From: Lustribacter sp965277075
GTDB taxonomy: Bacteria > Vulcanimicrobiota > Vulcanimicrobiia > Vulcanimicrobiales > Vulcanimicrobiaceae
Length of the DNA stretch: 64,000 nucleotides
Reading direction: 5' to 3'
NCBI GenBank assembly: GCA_965277075.1
Contig: OZ255707.1
Location: 2,542,001 to 2,606,000, forward strand
The translations under genes were made by a program, and so were the position numbers. Below, in pieces: positions 33,068 to 42,086 of this stretch (the stretch's first letter is position 1; each line of letters starts with the position of its first letter). The notes under the pieces were generated by a model that ran no database searches, was not told where the DNA came from, and saw nothing but the letters and a program-made list of their open reading frames with translations.

Positions 33068-34012
33068 ATGGCCGCAACCGTCGTCACGCGACGCCGTCTC
33101 GTTGCGGGGCTTGCTGCAATGCCGATTGTCGGCGCGCTGCCCGGCGTTGCTCAGTCGGAGGTAATCCGCGCCGCGGGCACGTTTTCGGACACGTTTGCTG
33201 AGGGCTTTTATGCCGACGCACGGGGTTCGTTCAAGCAATCGGGGCTTAACGTAGAGGTTACCCAGTTTGCGAACGGACCCGCACAGATGACCGCCGTTCT
33301 GGGCGGCGCGCTCGATATCGGACTTTCCGATACGGTGAGTCTTGCAACTGCTATCTCAAAGGGCGCGCCGTTCGTGCTCGTTGCCGGGGCCGGTATGTAT
33401 CGTTCGGTTGCGCCGACGACCGCGCTGTGCGTCCCGCTGACGTCAACGATTCAGTCCGCGAAAGACCTCGCGGGCAAGACGGTCGCCATCCTCGGTCTGC
33501 ACGACGTGACGGAGATCGGAACGTGGGCGTGGCTCGACCATAACGGCGTGAGCCCCGATGCCGTGAAGTTTACCGAAATACCATTGCCTCAGGTGCCGGG
33601 CGCCCTGGATCGCGGCGCGGTCGACGCCGGAATACTCGCCGAGCCGTTTCTTTCGCGCGGCGAAAACAAATCGGTTCGGGTCCTTGCATACGTCTTCGAC
33701 GTCATCGCTCCACAGTTTTTCATTTCGAGCTGGTTCACGTCGAAGACGTATTACCAAAAAGATTCGGGTCAAGTAAAACGGTTTGTCGACGTCATCTATC
33801 AGACAGCGAAATGGGCGAACACGCATCGTGCCGATTCGGCGACGATTCTCTCGCAAGTTTCAAAGGTGCCGCTAGCGACAGTTCAAAGCATGACGCGCGT
33901 TCTCTACGGCACCGCTCTCGAACCGCAACTGATCGATCCGGTACTTGCAGCACTCTTCAAATATCAGATTATCGCGCGTCGCTTGACCCCGGCCGACGTG
34001 TCGGCCACGTAG
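33068..34012 (+). CDS. NMT1/THI5-like ABC transporter substrate-binding protein (orphan)
   Basis: The 314-residue binding protein has a twin-Arg-like signal (VVTRRRLVAGLAAMPIVGALPGVAQS). Family landmarks are FYADARGSFKQSGLNVEV, TAVLGGALDIGLSDTVS, AWLDHNGVSPDAVKF, GILAEPFLS and WANTHRADSATILSQVSKV. It lies nine bases after the DUF5069-like gene and upstream of a VOC gene, all on the plus strand, suggesting a small operon. It is the most divergent of the five NMT1-like paralogues (HNGVSPD instead of KNGGDSK). The ligand is unknown and no permease is nearby. Confidence 0.89.
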   Translation: MAATVVTRRRLVAGLAAMPIVGALPGVAQSEVIRAAGTFSDTFAEGFYADARGSFKQSGLNVEVTQFANGPAQMTAVLGGALDIGLSDTVSLATAISKGAPFVLVAGAGMYRSVAPTTALCVPLTSTIQSAKDLAGKTVAILGLHDVTEIGTWAWLDHNGVSPDAVKFTEIPLPQVPGALDRGAVDAGILAEPFLSRGENKSVRVLAYVFDVIAPQFFISSWFTSKTYYQKDSGQVKRFVDVIYQTAKWANTHRADSATILSQVSKVPLATVQSMTRVLYGTALEPQLIDPVLAALFKYQIIARRLTPADVSAT

Positions 34013-34068
34013 AGCCTCTCGGCGCGAGGCCGCAGGTGCGCCGCGATGTTGGCGCATACCGGCTACGT

Positions 34069-34476
34069 ATGTTGAAAACACAAGGAATCGCGCACTTTAC
34101 GCTTCCCGTGAGCGACATGACCCGAAGTGTCGCATTCTATTCCGATGTCGTTGGCTTGGAACTCGTGCTCGGCACGAAAGACCTCGCCTTCTTCCGCTCC
34201 GGCAAGGACCATCTCGTCCTCGCGCGCTCGGATCAAGTTCCGATGCCGGTCGATGCCTCGGCCACGTCTCGAAACGTCCATCAGGCATTCATCGTGGAAT
34301 CACGGGACTTTGCTTCAAGCCTCGACTTCCTGGCAAGTAAGAGCGTGAACGTTGTGTATCAGGACGAGCGATTCGATGGCTCTGTTTTCGCGGGCCGCTC
34401 GGCGTACTTTCACGATCCCGACGGCCATATGTTAGAGATCATCGATCTGGCCGCCACAGCGTTTCGGCCGAAATAG
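34069..34476 (+). CDS. VOC-superfamily protein
   Basis: The 135-residue protein is a complete VOC fold: GIAHFTLPVSDMTRSVAFYSDVVGLELVLG, FRSGKDHLVLARSD, HQAFIVESRDFASSLDFLASKSV and the last module GRSAYFHDPDGHMLEIIDL. HFTLPV, the central HQAF and HMLEI supply the potential metal ligands His, His and Glu of a glyoxalase/extradiol-type site. The ATG is at 34069. It follows the SBP gene by 56 bases and converges on the LigAB pair through a shared hairpin terminator. Given the neighbourhood it could be a ring-cleaving or isomerising enzyme, but that is inference. Confidence 0.88.
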   Translation: MLKTQGIAHFTLPVSDMTRSVAFYSDVVGLELVLGTKDLAFFRSGKDHLVLARSDQVPMPVDASATSRNVHQAFIVESRDFASSLDFLASKSVNVVYQDERFDGSVFAGRSAYFHDPDGHMLEIIDLAATAFRPK

Positions 34477-34480
34477 CCTG

Positions 34481-34504
34481 CCGTAACGTCCCCCTTCGTT
34501 ACGG
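34481..34504. terminator. Bidirectional terminator hairpin
   Basis: A perfect 8-bp inverted repeat, CCGTAACG-TCCCCCTT-CGTTACGG, lies between the convergent VOC and LigA-type genes, four bases after the VOC stop. The stop codon of the LigA-type gene (34499-34501) lies within the right arm. No long T run follows. Confidence 0.65.
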
Positions 34505-34789
34505 ACCGCCGGCAGGGAGGCCCATCGCACGCGCGGCGGCCCAAATGCTGGTCGCGTACGATTCTCGCGTCACGCCGAAGAATTTATAGCGAATGAGATG
34601 GCCGAGCAGATACGAGTTCGCGCCCCACAGATAGAGCTGACCGACGTCTCCGGCGAGCAGGGCCCGGCGTTCGTCATCGGTCAGATCGAGCGTCGCGAGC
34701 GAGGCCGCTGCGTCCGCAAGCACCGCATCGCGGAACGGCGGATCGTGCACGGCCCGGTAGCATATCTCGTTGATCGTGTAAACGCTCAT
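34499..34789 (-). CDS. LigA-type small subunit of extradiol dioxygenase (second copy)
   Basis: The 96-residue protein MSVYTINEICYRAVHDPPFR is a LigA-like alpha subunit. The LDLTDDERRALLAGDVGQLYLWGANSYLLGHLIRY stretch aligns with the copy at 18510-18764. The C-terminal extension FGVTRESYATSIWAAARAMG is absent from the first copy. The ATG at 34789 lies one base after the LigB stop (order LigB then LigA, the reverse of the first locus). It presumably caps the adjacent LigB active site. Confidence 0.87.
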   Translation of the reverse strand: MSVYTINEICYRAVHDPPFRDAVLADAAASLATLDLTDDERRALLAGDVGQLYLWGANSYLLGHLIRYKFFGVTRESYATSIWAAARAMGLPAGGP

Positions 34790-34790
34790 A

Positions 34791-35618
34791 CTAGTCCCAG
34801 CGCCACGCGGCAAAAGCGTGCCCATGTCCTTCGTGCTGCTCGACGAACGAAGGTGTGCGCCCCTCGATCGTCCCCAGCATCGCAATCCAGTTGAGAATCT
34901 CGCCGGCGACGTTTCCGGCGCGGCGTATTTGATCGGCCGTCGTCTCCTCGAGAAGGTCGTCGATTTTGCTCGCGACAAGCAGCTCGATCACCCGGTTCGA
35001 CCACGTCATTCCCGGGACGCCCGAGTTCGAGTTCGCTTCCATCATCGGACCCGCCACGTCGAGCGAGAAACTTCCGCTGGCGAGAACGCCGACGCGAAGA
35101 TCTTTCGGCCACGTCTCGATGGCGCGCCGAACGGCGCCCCCGAGCGCGAAACAACGTTTTGCAGCGGGGAGCGGCGGAGCAACGCCGTTGATGAAGAGGG
35201 GGACGATCGGGACGTTCAGCTTCGGGGTGACGAAGTGCAGCGGAACCATGATCGAATGGTCGACTTCGAATTTCTGCGTGAGCGTAAAATCGAAGCCCGC
35301 ATTGACACCTCCGGCATAGAGGTGATGGGCGAATTCTTCGTTACTTTCGACGACGGTCTTCTCAAGGCCGGAGTTCTCATCGTTGGGGCCGGCGATCTGC
35401 GGCTTCACACCGATCGCAAACGTTGGCCAGTTGTTGAAGAAAAACGTGTTGATGTGGTCGGAATCGAAGACGACGAGCACGTCCGGCTGAACCGCTTCGA
35501 TCTCTTCGCGTACTGCACGATAGAGGCGCTGAACTGCGCCTTCGGGACCTTCGCGAATTGCGAGCGCCGGGAAAACGGGCGTGTGCGGGACGCCGAATGC
35601 GCAGACGATTTCAGCCAC
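34791..35618 (-). CDS. LigB-type extradiol dioxygenase catalytic subunit (second copy)
   Basis: The 275-residue class III extradiol dioxygenase shows His in AFGVPHTPVFP (about residue 12), DSDHINTFFFNNWP (about 51-64), FEVDHSIMVPLHFV and VLASGSFSLDVAG. In the last motif the copy at 17650 has GLSHDPG, so one His is replaced here. GTG at 35618 was chosen because AAGGAGG sits about 5 bases upstream, the clearest ribosome binding site in this part of the window; a longer frame back to 35681 has no such support. It is coupled to the LigA-type gene. The substrate is unknown. Confidence 0.88.
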   Translation of the reverse strand: MAEIVCAFGVPHTPVFPALAIREGPEGAVQRLYRAVREEIEAVQPDVLVVFDSDHINTFFFNNWPTFAIGVKPQIAGPNDENSGLEKTVVESNEEFAHHLYAGGVNAGFDFTLTQKFEVDHSIMVPLHFVTPKLNVPIVPLFINGVAPPLPAAKRCFALGGAVRRAIETWPKDLRVGVLASGSFSLDVAGPMMEANSNSGVPGMTWSNRVIELLVASKIDDLLEETTADQIRRAGNVAGEILNWIAMLGTIEGRTPSFVEQHEGHGHAFAAWRWD

Positions 35619-35690
35619 AGCCACCTCCTTGCCGCTTGGGTCCCGGCGAGATGCGGCCTCTCCTGCCCGGAACTTCGTCAAGGTCCAGGC

Positions 35691-36491
35691 CTATTCGAGC
35701 GGTTGGCACACCGGGCACCAGTAGACGGTGCGTGCGGCGAGGACGGCGCTTCGGATCGGGGTGCCGCAAATGAAGCACGGCTTGCCTACGCGGTGATAGA
35801 CATAGAAGCGTTCGTTACTGCGGACGTTGCCGTTTGGATGCGGACGATCGGCGGGACGCGTCGTGATCATGCGCCGGTCGAGGACCCCGTCACGCATGAC
35901 CATTCGCGTGTCGCGCCAAAAGCGCGCGAACTCCGCGCCGCCGATCGACGTTCCCGAACGCAACGGCGCGATGCGTGCGCGAAAGAGCAACTCCGCGCGA
36001 TAGACGTTACCGATGCCCGCGATGACCGACTGATCCATCACGAGCGCGCCGACCGCCGTACCGCTCGTCGCGATCCGCGCGTACGCTTTTGCTGGTCGTG
36101 ATGCCGGCCGCAGCGGATCCGGGCCGAGGCGCGCGAGTACGCGTTTGCGTCCGACGGCATCGAGCACTTCGCAGACGTTTGGTCCGTTGAGCGTCATCCA
36201 CGCGGTCGCGCTGATGAGCCGCAAACGCACCGCTCCACGAACGGCCGGCGCTGCGCCCGCGCCGGAACGAAAGCGCCCGAAGAGCCCGAGATGAACGTGC
36301 GCGAAGAGTTCGCCGGAAAACGCATACATCAAATGCTTGCCCCATGCCTCGACGTCGAGCAACGTGTGCCCGTCGATGAGCGCCGCACCTTCGATGAAAC
36401 GGCCTTGCGGCGAATCAGCGGTAACGACGTGACCGGCGAAGAGCGCGCGCTGATCCTCGGCGGCACGGTGAATCGTATGTCCTTCGGGCAT
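35691..36491 (-). CDS. Fpg/Nei-family DNA glycosylase (Nei2-like)
   Basis: The 266-residue base-excision repair enzyme begins MPEGHTIHRAAEDQ, with the N-terminal Pro2 nucleophile and Glu3. MPEGHTIHR is typical of endonuclease VIII/Nei2 rather than Fpg. The helix-two-turn-helix reads VIAGIGNVYRAELLFRARI (about 155-175), and the zinc finger CFICGT..WCPVCQ supplies four cysteines at the C-terminus. The catalytic Lys equivalent lies in the GKHLMYAF segment. It removes oxidised pyrimidines and nicks the strand. Confidence 0.92.
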   Translation of the reverse strand: MPEGHTIHRAAEDQRALFAGHVVTADSPQGRFIEGAALIDGHTLLDVEAWGKHLMYAFSGELFAHVHLGLFGRFRSGAGAAPAVRGAVRLRLISATAWMTLNGPNVCEVLDAVGRKRVLARLGPDPLRPASRPAKAYARIATSGTAVGALVMDQSVIAGIGNVYRAELLFRARIAPLRSGTSIGGAEFARFWRDTRMVMRDGVLDRRMITTRPADRPHPNGNVRSNERFYVYHRVGKPCFICGTPIRSAVLAARTVYWCPVCQPLE

Positions 36492-36529
36492 GCTACGCGC
36501 ATTGGACGCACGAAAGGCGGCCCGTAGCG

Positions 36530-37009
36530 TCAGTCGTAGCGCGTGCCGTCGAGGATGATGTAGCCGGGCGGATGCCGGCCGCGATCGGTGTGGTGCGTCC
36601 AGTGCACGCCTTCACGTCCGTTTTGGTCGTAGTAGTACTCGCCTTGAATCGTCGTCGATTCACCGTCGGAGATGGGAAAGTCGCCCATTACGTCGAGATT
36701 CGCGTCGATCTCGATGCGATCGCCGCGACCGACGTCGACCATGAAGGTGCGGTGCTCGCCGCTGCGCGTGCGTCGAGGCCGCCGCAGGCGCACGACCGTT
36801 CCGCACAGCACAACCTCCGCGTGGTTAACGTGAGCGTGCTGGACGGCAAGGAAATTCGCGAGGTTGCATGTGGGCGCCGGCTGGGCGCCCGCCGGTGCTA
36901 CAGCCGTAACGAGCGCGAGCAGCAAGCTCGCGACAATACGGTCGCGCTTACACCGGTTCTGATAGATTCCGCTCGCCTGGTCGCTTGCTTGGGTCAGTTG
37001 TCCCCTCAA
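36530..37009 (-). CDS. DUF3465-like secreted protein (start uncertain)
   Basis: The recognisable protein is about 130 residues long. A signal-like segment (SLLLALVTAVAPAGAQPAP) is followed by NHAEVVLCGTVVRL, then FMVDVGRGDRIEIDANLDV and the end VHWTHHTDRGRHPPGYIILDGTRY. The VHWTHHxxxGRHxxGYI signature resembles DUF3465, a family of small secreted proteins with no known function. No ATG or GTG precedes the signal; TTG at 37009 is the outermost reasonable start and TTG near 36925 gives a very short signal. Confidence 0.68.
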   Translation of the reverse strand: MRGQLTQASDQASGIYQNRCKRDRIVASLLLALVTAVAPAGAQPAPTCNLANFLAVQHAHVNHAEVVLCGTVVRLRRPRRTRSGEHRTFMVDVGRGDRIEIDANLDVMGDFPISDGESTTIQGEYYYDQNGREGVHWTHHTDRGRHPPGYIILDGTRYD

Positions 37010-37112
37010 TTCACAGCCACCGGGGACCGATACTTTGAAAAGTCGGGTATGGTCCACAATTTTTGCTTGCCGTACCCAAGTTATCCACTGTCTGCAAATT
37101 GAAAAGGCAAAA

Positions 37113-37472
37113 ATGTCGGAATTGCGGTTCGTTACCCTCATCACGACGCATGACGCGCATACGGTAAGCGCCTCGGCTGCGTCGCAGATCATCGAAGCGG
37201 TCAATTCGGGGGCGCCGACGGTTGACGTGGAAATCGACGTTGCCGGTACTCCAACAGCCCGGCGAATGGCGACGATCGTTACCGCGCAGGTTGTCGCCTT
37301 CGCCGCCATGATCGACAGCCCGCGGGCGTTGCAAGATTTGGGACGCGGTAGCGCCATGCGCTCCTTGGCCTCCGTCAGGTACGAAACGTGCGGCGGTAAG
37401 AAGCGCGAGCCGAATCGTCATCCGAGAGCGCAGCGGCGCCGAGGATCCCGTTCGCAAAGCGACGACGCATAA
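37113..37472 (+). CDS. Hypothetical protein
   Basis: The 119-residue frame begins MSELRFVTLITTHDAHTVSA and has a regular first 75 residues (ASAASQIIEAVNSGAPTVDVEIDVAGTPTARRMATIV), suggesting an alpha/beta or helical fold. The last 45 residues are Arg-rich and low complexity. AAAAGG lies about 6 bases before the ATG. No family is recognised. It stands alone between a divergent and a convergent gene. Confidence 0.5.
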   Translation: MSELRFVTLITTHDAHTVSASAASQIIEAVNSGAPTVDVEIDVAGTPTARRMATIVTAQVVAFAAMIDSPRALQDLGRGSAMRSLASVRYETCGGKKREPNRHPRAQRRRGSRSQSDDA

Positions 37473-37491
37473 CGGATTCTCCCGCTCCGCG

Positions 37492-38085
37492 TCAGGCCGA
37501 CTTGAGGCGCTCGGACCGCGGCGCGAGGAAATCGAACAATGCGTCGAGGGTATCGTCGTAGCCGGCTGAGACGTAACGATTGAGACAGTGAAAGAAGACG
37601 TGCTGGGTGACGATCGCGTCCGCGAGGGCGCGATGCGGACGAAGCCCGTCGAGCTGCGGGTCACGTACCTCGAAAAAGGTCCGCAACGTCTGGTTCTTGT
37701 GATTCGGCGCCTCGGGTACGACGCGCGCCGCCAGCCGCCACGAGCAGATCGATGGATGCTGCGCTAAGAACGGAAGAAAGCGCCGGTCGAACGCGGCGTT
37801 GTGCGCGACGAACACGGCGCCGCGGCACAGGTTCAATAACATCGGCTTGAGATCGCGGAGCGTCGGCTGCCCGTGCACCATGTCGTCGTCGATGCCGTGA
37901 ATCGCCGTAGCGTACGCCGGAATTGCGCCTTCCGGGTCGACCAGCGACTCGAACGATTCGCAGACGCGCGTTTCGTCGACGACGCGGCACGCAACTTCGA
38001 CGACGGCGCACGTCGATGTATCGATGCCCGTTGTCTCAACGTCGACAAAAGCGAAGCGGGAGTGCGCAATCGGTCGCAGACGCAT
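37492..38085 (-). CDS. DnaQ-like DEDDh 3'-5' exonuclease
   Basis: The 197-residue protein has all DEDDh exonuclease motifs: VDVETTG (Exo I, Asp and Glu), HNAAFDRRF (Exo II Asp) and HRALADA (Exo III His and Asp). It resembles the epsilon proofreading subunit and related stand-alone trimming nucleases. It diverges from the TM0106-type nuclease-helicase gene about 100 bases away, and the pairing with two nuclease-bearing proteins suggests a DNA-processing role. A decayed paralogue is found at 54580-54761. Confidence 0.92.
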   Translation of the reverse strand: MRLRPIAHSRFAFVDVETTGIDTSTCAVVEVACRVVDETRVCESFESLVDPEGAIPAYATAIHGIDDDMVHGQPTLRDLKPMLLNLCRGAVFVAHNAAFDRRFLPFLAQHPSICSWRLAARVVPEAPNHKNQTLRTFFEVRDPQLDGLRPHRALADAIVTQHVFFHCLNRYVSAGYDDTLDALFDFLAPRSERLKSA

Positions 38086-38183
38086 GCACTGATGTTCGCC
38101 CGGCGCCGTGCCACATGTATGGCACTTTTGGTACGCCCCGATTCCTTAGGAAACGTCGCGACGACGGTGGAATTCTGCTCGAT

Positions 38184-41100
38184 GTGCAGCTGATCGACGG
38201 CCGCGTCGTTTACGCGGCGACAGACCTCACCAACGACCTCGAATGTCGGCATCTCACGATGCTGGAGCGCCAGGTCGCGCACGGTATCCGTACGCGTCCG
38301 CCGGCCGACGACGGGATGACGCTGATCAGCCGGAAAGGCATCGAGCACGAACAGCGTTATCTCGGCACGCAACGCGAATCGCACGGCGAACGCATCATCG
38401 CGTTTCCCGAACGGCTGGGCAACACGATCGCCGCGATGGAAGAGGCTGAAGCCGAAACGCTGGCCGCAATGGCGTCGGGTGCGCCGCTGATCTATCAAGC
38501 AACGTTCTTCGACGGCACGTTTCTCGGGCGTGCGGATTTCCTGCGCCGGATCGACGTGCCGTCGGCGCAGTGGGCGTGGAGCTACGAGGTGATCGATACG
38601 AAACTCGCGCTCTCGGCCAAGCCGTACTTCCTCGTGCAATTGTGCAATTACAGCGAGCACGTTGCGCGGCTCCAAGGTACGATGCCGCCGCATGGCGCGA
38701 TCGTGCTCGGCAGCGGCATCGAGCGCCGCTTTCTACTCGATGAATACACCTCGTACTACCGGCATCTCAAGGCGACGTTTCTCGAGCGCAGTCCGGCCGA
38801 GGCGACCTATCCCGAAGAGTGCGCGCATTGCGCCGTCTGCCGTTGGAGCGGCGCGTGCGAGGCGCAGCGCGAAACCGACGATCATCTCGGCGGCGTGGCG
38901 TGGATGCAGCGCGGACACATCCGGCGTTTCACCGACGCCGGCGTGACGACGATCGCTGCGCTTGCCGGCGCACGCGACGACGCACGGCCGGCCGGGATGA
39001 ACGAGACGACCTACCACAATCTGCGCGAACAAGCGCGCTTGCAGGTGCGTCAGCAGCGCGCGATCGCTGCAAACGTACCCGGAGCACAGCGGTACTTCAG
39101 CGCGTTTCGCGATCATGAAGAGCGCAACGGGTTCGCCCAACTGCCACGCAGCGATCGCGGTGACGTGTTTTTCGACATGGAAGGCGATCCGCTCTATGCG
39201 CCCGGTCACGCGCTCGAGTATCTCTTCGGACTGTACCTTGCCGGCGAAGACGAGTACCGCGACATTTGGGCCTATGATTCGAACGAAGAAAAACGCGCGT
39301 TCGAACAGCTGATCGACTTCCTCATCGAGCGCCGCCGCGCGTATTCCGACATGCACGTCTATCACTACGCACCGTACGAGACGACCGCGCTCCGGCGCCT
39401 CATGGGGCGTTACGCGACGCGCGAAGCCGAGCTCGATACGCTGCTGCGCGCGCAAACATTCATCGATCTGTATGCGGTCGTGCGTCAGGGCATTCGGATC
39501 TCGCAGCCGAGCTATTCGATCAAGAAGCTCGAGCCGTTTTACGGGTTCAAGCGCACGACGAACCTGCGGCGCGGCGATGACTCGATCGTCCTCTTCGAAA
39601 CGTGGCTCGCCTCGCGCGACGAAACGATTCTCGGCGAGATTCGCACCTACAATGCCGAGGATTGCCGGTCGACCTATCTGTTGCGTGAATGGCTCCTCGA
39701 GCGCCGCAACGATCTCGAACGGGAACTCGGCCATGAGATTCCGTGGCGCGCGCCGCCTGAAGGGCACGCGCCCGAAGAAGACGCGAAGCGCACCGCACTC
39801 GAACATGCGCTGCTCGACGGACTGCCCGAGCCGCAATCGGCCGGCGAACTGCGCGCCTGGACGGAGCGCCTACGGGAACGCTGGCTATTGGGCCACGCGC
39901 TCGGCTATCACGTGCGCGAGGCGAAGCCGGTGTGGTGGAAGATGTTCGATCGGCGCGACAACGTCGATCGGCTTACCGAGTTCGATAGTGACGCGATCGG
40001 CGACGTGCGCTGGCTGCGCGACGTCGCGCCGTATAAACTCAAGCAAGGTGATCAAAATTTCGTGCAGACGTTCGCCTTTGCGGAGCAGCGCCACAACTTG
40101 GGAAACGGTGCGCCGTATTGTCCCGATCAATGGAAGAGTGTTGGTTCGGTCGTTCGTATCGACGACGACAATACGATCGCGCTCAAGGTCAGCGGGGCGG
40201 TCGACCCCGCGAAGATTCGTGCGCTCATTCCCGGCGGTCCGATCCGGACGCAAGCACAGCAGGCAGCGCTGGCGCGCGTCGGCGGCGCATGGCTCAACGG
40301 TACGCTGGCATCGCAACATCAGGCCACGAGCGATCTACTGTCGGGCCGCACGTCGCGGCTGCACGGGTATGCGGCCGGATCGCGAATTCAGCCGGCGCAT
40401 GTCAGCGCGGAGACGGTGTCGCAACTCGTCGCCGCGCTCGATCGCAGCTATCTCGTTGTCCAAGGGCCGCCCGGCAGCGGTAAGAGCACGAAAGCCGCGA
40501 CGGTGATTGCGGATTTGCTCGCCGCCGGCAAACACGTCGGCGTTCTTTCGCGCAGCCACAGCGCAATTCACCATCTGCTGCACAAAGTCGAAGCGACGTG
40601 CGAGCGACGCGGACAACGCTTCAGCGGCCGATATAAAGGCGACGACGGCGATAACGCGTTCGTCTCCAAGCTGGTGTCGCCGATGATCCTCAATGCGAAG
40701 TCGAACGCCCAAATGGACAGCGAGACGCACGATCTCGCCGGTGGCACGTCCTGGTACTTCGCGCGCGAGGAAGTCGCCGGACGCTATGATTATCTCTTCA
40801 TCGACGAAGCCGGCCAAATCGCGCTCGCCGATGCGATTGCGTGCGCTCCGGCGGCCGACAACGTCGTCTTGCTCGGAGATCCGCTCCAGCTCGCGCAGGT
40901 ATCGCAAGGCTCGCATCCGATCGGCGTCGACGCCTCGATCCTCGAGCACCTCCTTGGTGACCAACCAACGATCCCCGTCGATCGTGGCGTGTTCCTCGAC
41001 GAGTCGTACCGCATGCAACCCGCGATCTGCGCCTTCATCTCACGACACGTCTACGAGGGCCGCCTGAACGCAGCATCGCTCACGGCGGCGAACCGCATCG

Positions 41101-41615
41101 ACGCACCGGGCCTCTCCGGCGCCGGCCTGCGATTCGTGCCGTGCGAGCACATCGGCAACGGCCGTGAATCAGAAGAGGAGGCACGTGTCGTCGTCGCCAT
41201 CGTCGGCGACCTCTTGCGCGGAACGGTGACCCGCAGCAAGGAGCCGGCGCGTGCACTCGTCAGCGCCGATATCCTCATCGTCACGCCGTACAACGCGCAG
41301 CGGCGGCTGATCCAGCGCCGCCTCACCGAGGCCGGCCGGCCGGACGTGCGCGTCGGGACCGTGGACAAGTTCCAAGGCCAGGAGGCGCCGGTCGTGCTCT
41401 ATTCGATGGCGACGTCGAGCGATGGCGATCTCCCGCGCGACGCCGGTTTTCTCTTCGAGCGCAACCGCTTCAACGTCGCGATTTCGCGCGCCCAGTGCCT
41501 GAGCGTCGTCATCTGCTCGCCGCGTTTGCTCGACACGAGTTGTGCGACGCCCGAAGAGATGGCGCTGGTCAATGTGCTGTGCGCGTACGAAGAAGCGGCG
41601 CGCCTGCCCGCGTGA
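38184..41615 (+). CDS. TM0106-type RecB-like nuclease / RNase H-like / SF1 DNA helicase fusion
   Basis: This roughly 1143-residue protein has three regions. First, a RecB-like PD-(D/E)XK nuclease: GRADFLRR, WSYEVIDTKLA (about 131-141), QLCNYSEHV, then cysteines CAHCAVCRWSGAC (about 212) that could hold an Fe-S cluster. Second, an RNase H-like domain (FFDMEGDPLY, about 328; YNAEDCRSTYLL). Third, an SF1 helicase: Walker A QGPPGSGKST (about 760), FIDEAGQ (871), GDPLQLAQVSQG, VGTVDKFQGQEAPV and NRFNVAISRAQ (about 1096). The layout resembles Dna2-like proteins. GTG 38184 was chosen because relatives begin MQLIDGR; ATG 38115 is an alternative with a nonsense-like extension. Confidence 0.9.
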   Translation: MQLIDGRVVYAATDLTNDLECRHLTMLERQVAHGIRTRPPADDGMTLISRKGIEHEQRYLGTQRESHGERIIAFPERLGNTIAAMEEAEAETLAAMASGAPLIYQATFFDGTFLGRADFLRRIDVPSAQWAWSYEVIDTKLALSAKPYFLVQLCNYSEHVARLQGTMPPHGAIVLGSGIERRFLLDEYTSYYRHLKATFLERSPAEATYPEECAHCAVCRWSGACEAQRETDDHLGGVAWMQRGHIRRFTDAGVTTIAALAGARDDARPAGMNETTYHNLREQARLQVRQQRAIAANVPGAQRYFSAFRDHEERNGFAQLPRSDRGDVFFDMEGDPLYAPGHALEYLFGLYLAGEDEYRDIWAYDSNEEKRAFEQLIDFLIERRRAYSDMHVYHYAPYETTALRRLMGRYATREAELDTLLRAQTFIDLYAVVRQGIRISQPSYSIKKLEPFYGFKRTTNLRRGDDSIVLFETWLASRDETILGEIRTYNAEDCRSTYLLREWLLERRNDLERELGHEIPWRAPPEGHAPEEDAKRTALEHALLDGLPEPQSAGELRAWTERLRERWLLGHALGYHVREAKPVWWKMFDRRDNVDRLTEFDSDAIGDVRWLRDVAPYKLKQGDQNFVQTFAFAEQRHNLGNGAPYCPDQWKSVGSVVRIDDDNTIALKVSGAVDPAKIRALIPGGPIRTQAQQAALARVGGAWLNGTLASQHQATSDLLSGRTSRLHGYAAGSRIQPAHVSAETVSQLVAALDRSYLVVQGPPGSGKSTKAATVIADLLAAGKHVGVLSRSHSAIHHLLHKVEATCERRGQRFSGRYKGDDGDNAFVSKLVSPMILNAKSNAQMDSETHDLAGGTSWYFAREEVAGRYDYLFIDEAGQIALADAIACAPAADNVVLLGDPLQLAQVSQGSHPIGVDASILEHLLGDQPTIPVDRGVFLDESYRMQPAICAFISRHVYEGRLNAASLTAANRIDAPGLSGAGLRFVPCEHIGNGRESEEEARVVVAIVGDLLRGTVTRSKEPARALVSADILIVTPYNAQRRLIQRRLTEAGRPDVRVGTVDKFQGQEAPVVLYSMATSSDGDLPRDAGFLFERNRFNVAISRAQCLSVVICSPRLLDTSCATPEEMALVNVLCAYEEAARLPA

Positions 41616-41621
41616 GCGAGC

Positions 41622-42086
41622 CTAAGTCGCGCCGTCGAGGATGCGCTTCTTCGCGGAAAGCGACACGACGCGTGCGCGCACGGCGAGAATGCGGCGCGGC
41701 GCGCGTTCGCCGTCGATCGCATCGAGATTGAGTTCGGTGACCTCGGCCGTGCAGCGTGCAATCACGCTGCGATATTCTGCGCTCGTGTTCTGCGCGTTCG
41801 GCGCTCTCAGCAGGCTGACGGTCTGACTGATCTCGATCGTGCAGTACGAATCCGCGCGCAGGCATGCCGCGAGCTTTCCGCTGCGGGAGAAGTGTAACAG
41901 AAACGCCGCGCCGTCGAAGCGATACGCCAGCGCAACGACGTACGGCCACGTTGCGTCGTTGACCGCGAATCGGCACACGGTTTGATCGGCGATGAAGGCG
42001 TTTACCGCGGTCCAGTCGCCCCACGCCAAATCGGTGCGGCGCGTGTCGCTCGCGAAGAAGATGGGATCATCGGTCAAGTCACGCAT
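41622..42086 (-). CDS. Pyridoxamine 5'-phosphate oxidase-like FMN-binding split-barrel protein
   Basis: The roughly 154-residue protein MRDLTDDPIFFAS matches small FMN-binding split-barrel proteins. AFIADQTVCRFAVNDATWPYVVALAYRFDGAAFLLHFSRSGKLAACLRAD carries the barrel and the SRSGKLAxxLRxD flavin-phosphate contact, and AEYRSVIARCTAEVT is the second beta-hairpin. ATG 42086 overlaps the last bases of the decayed Uma2 gene (ATGCGTGA). Relatives bind FMN, F420 or heme and often act in stress or nitroaromatic metabolism. The precise role is unknown. Confidence 0.82.
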   Translation of the reverse strand: MRDLTDDPIFFASDTRRTDLAWGDWTAVNAFIADQTVCRFAVNDATWPYVVALAYRFDGAAFLLHFSRSGKLAACLRADSYCTIEISQTVSLLRAPNAQNTSAEYRSVIARCTAEVTELNLDAIDGERAPRRILAVRARVVSLSAKKRILDGAT

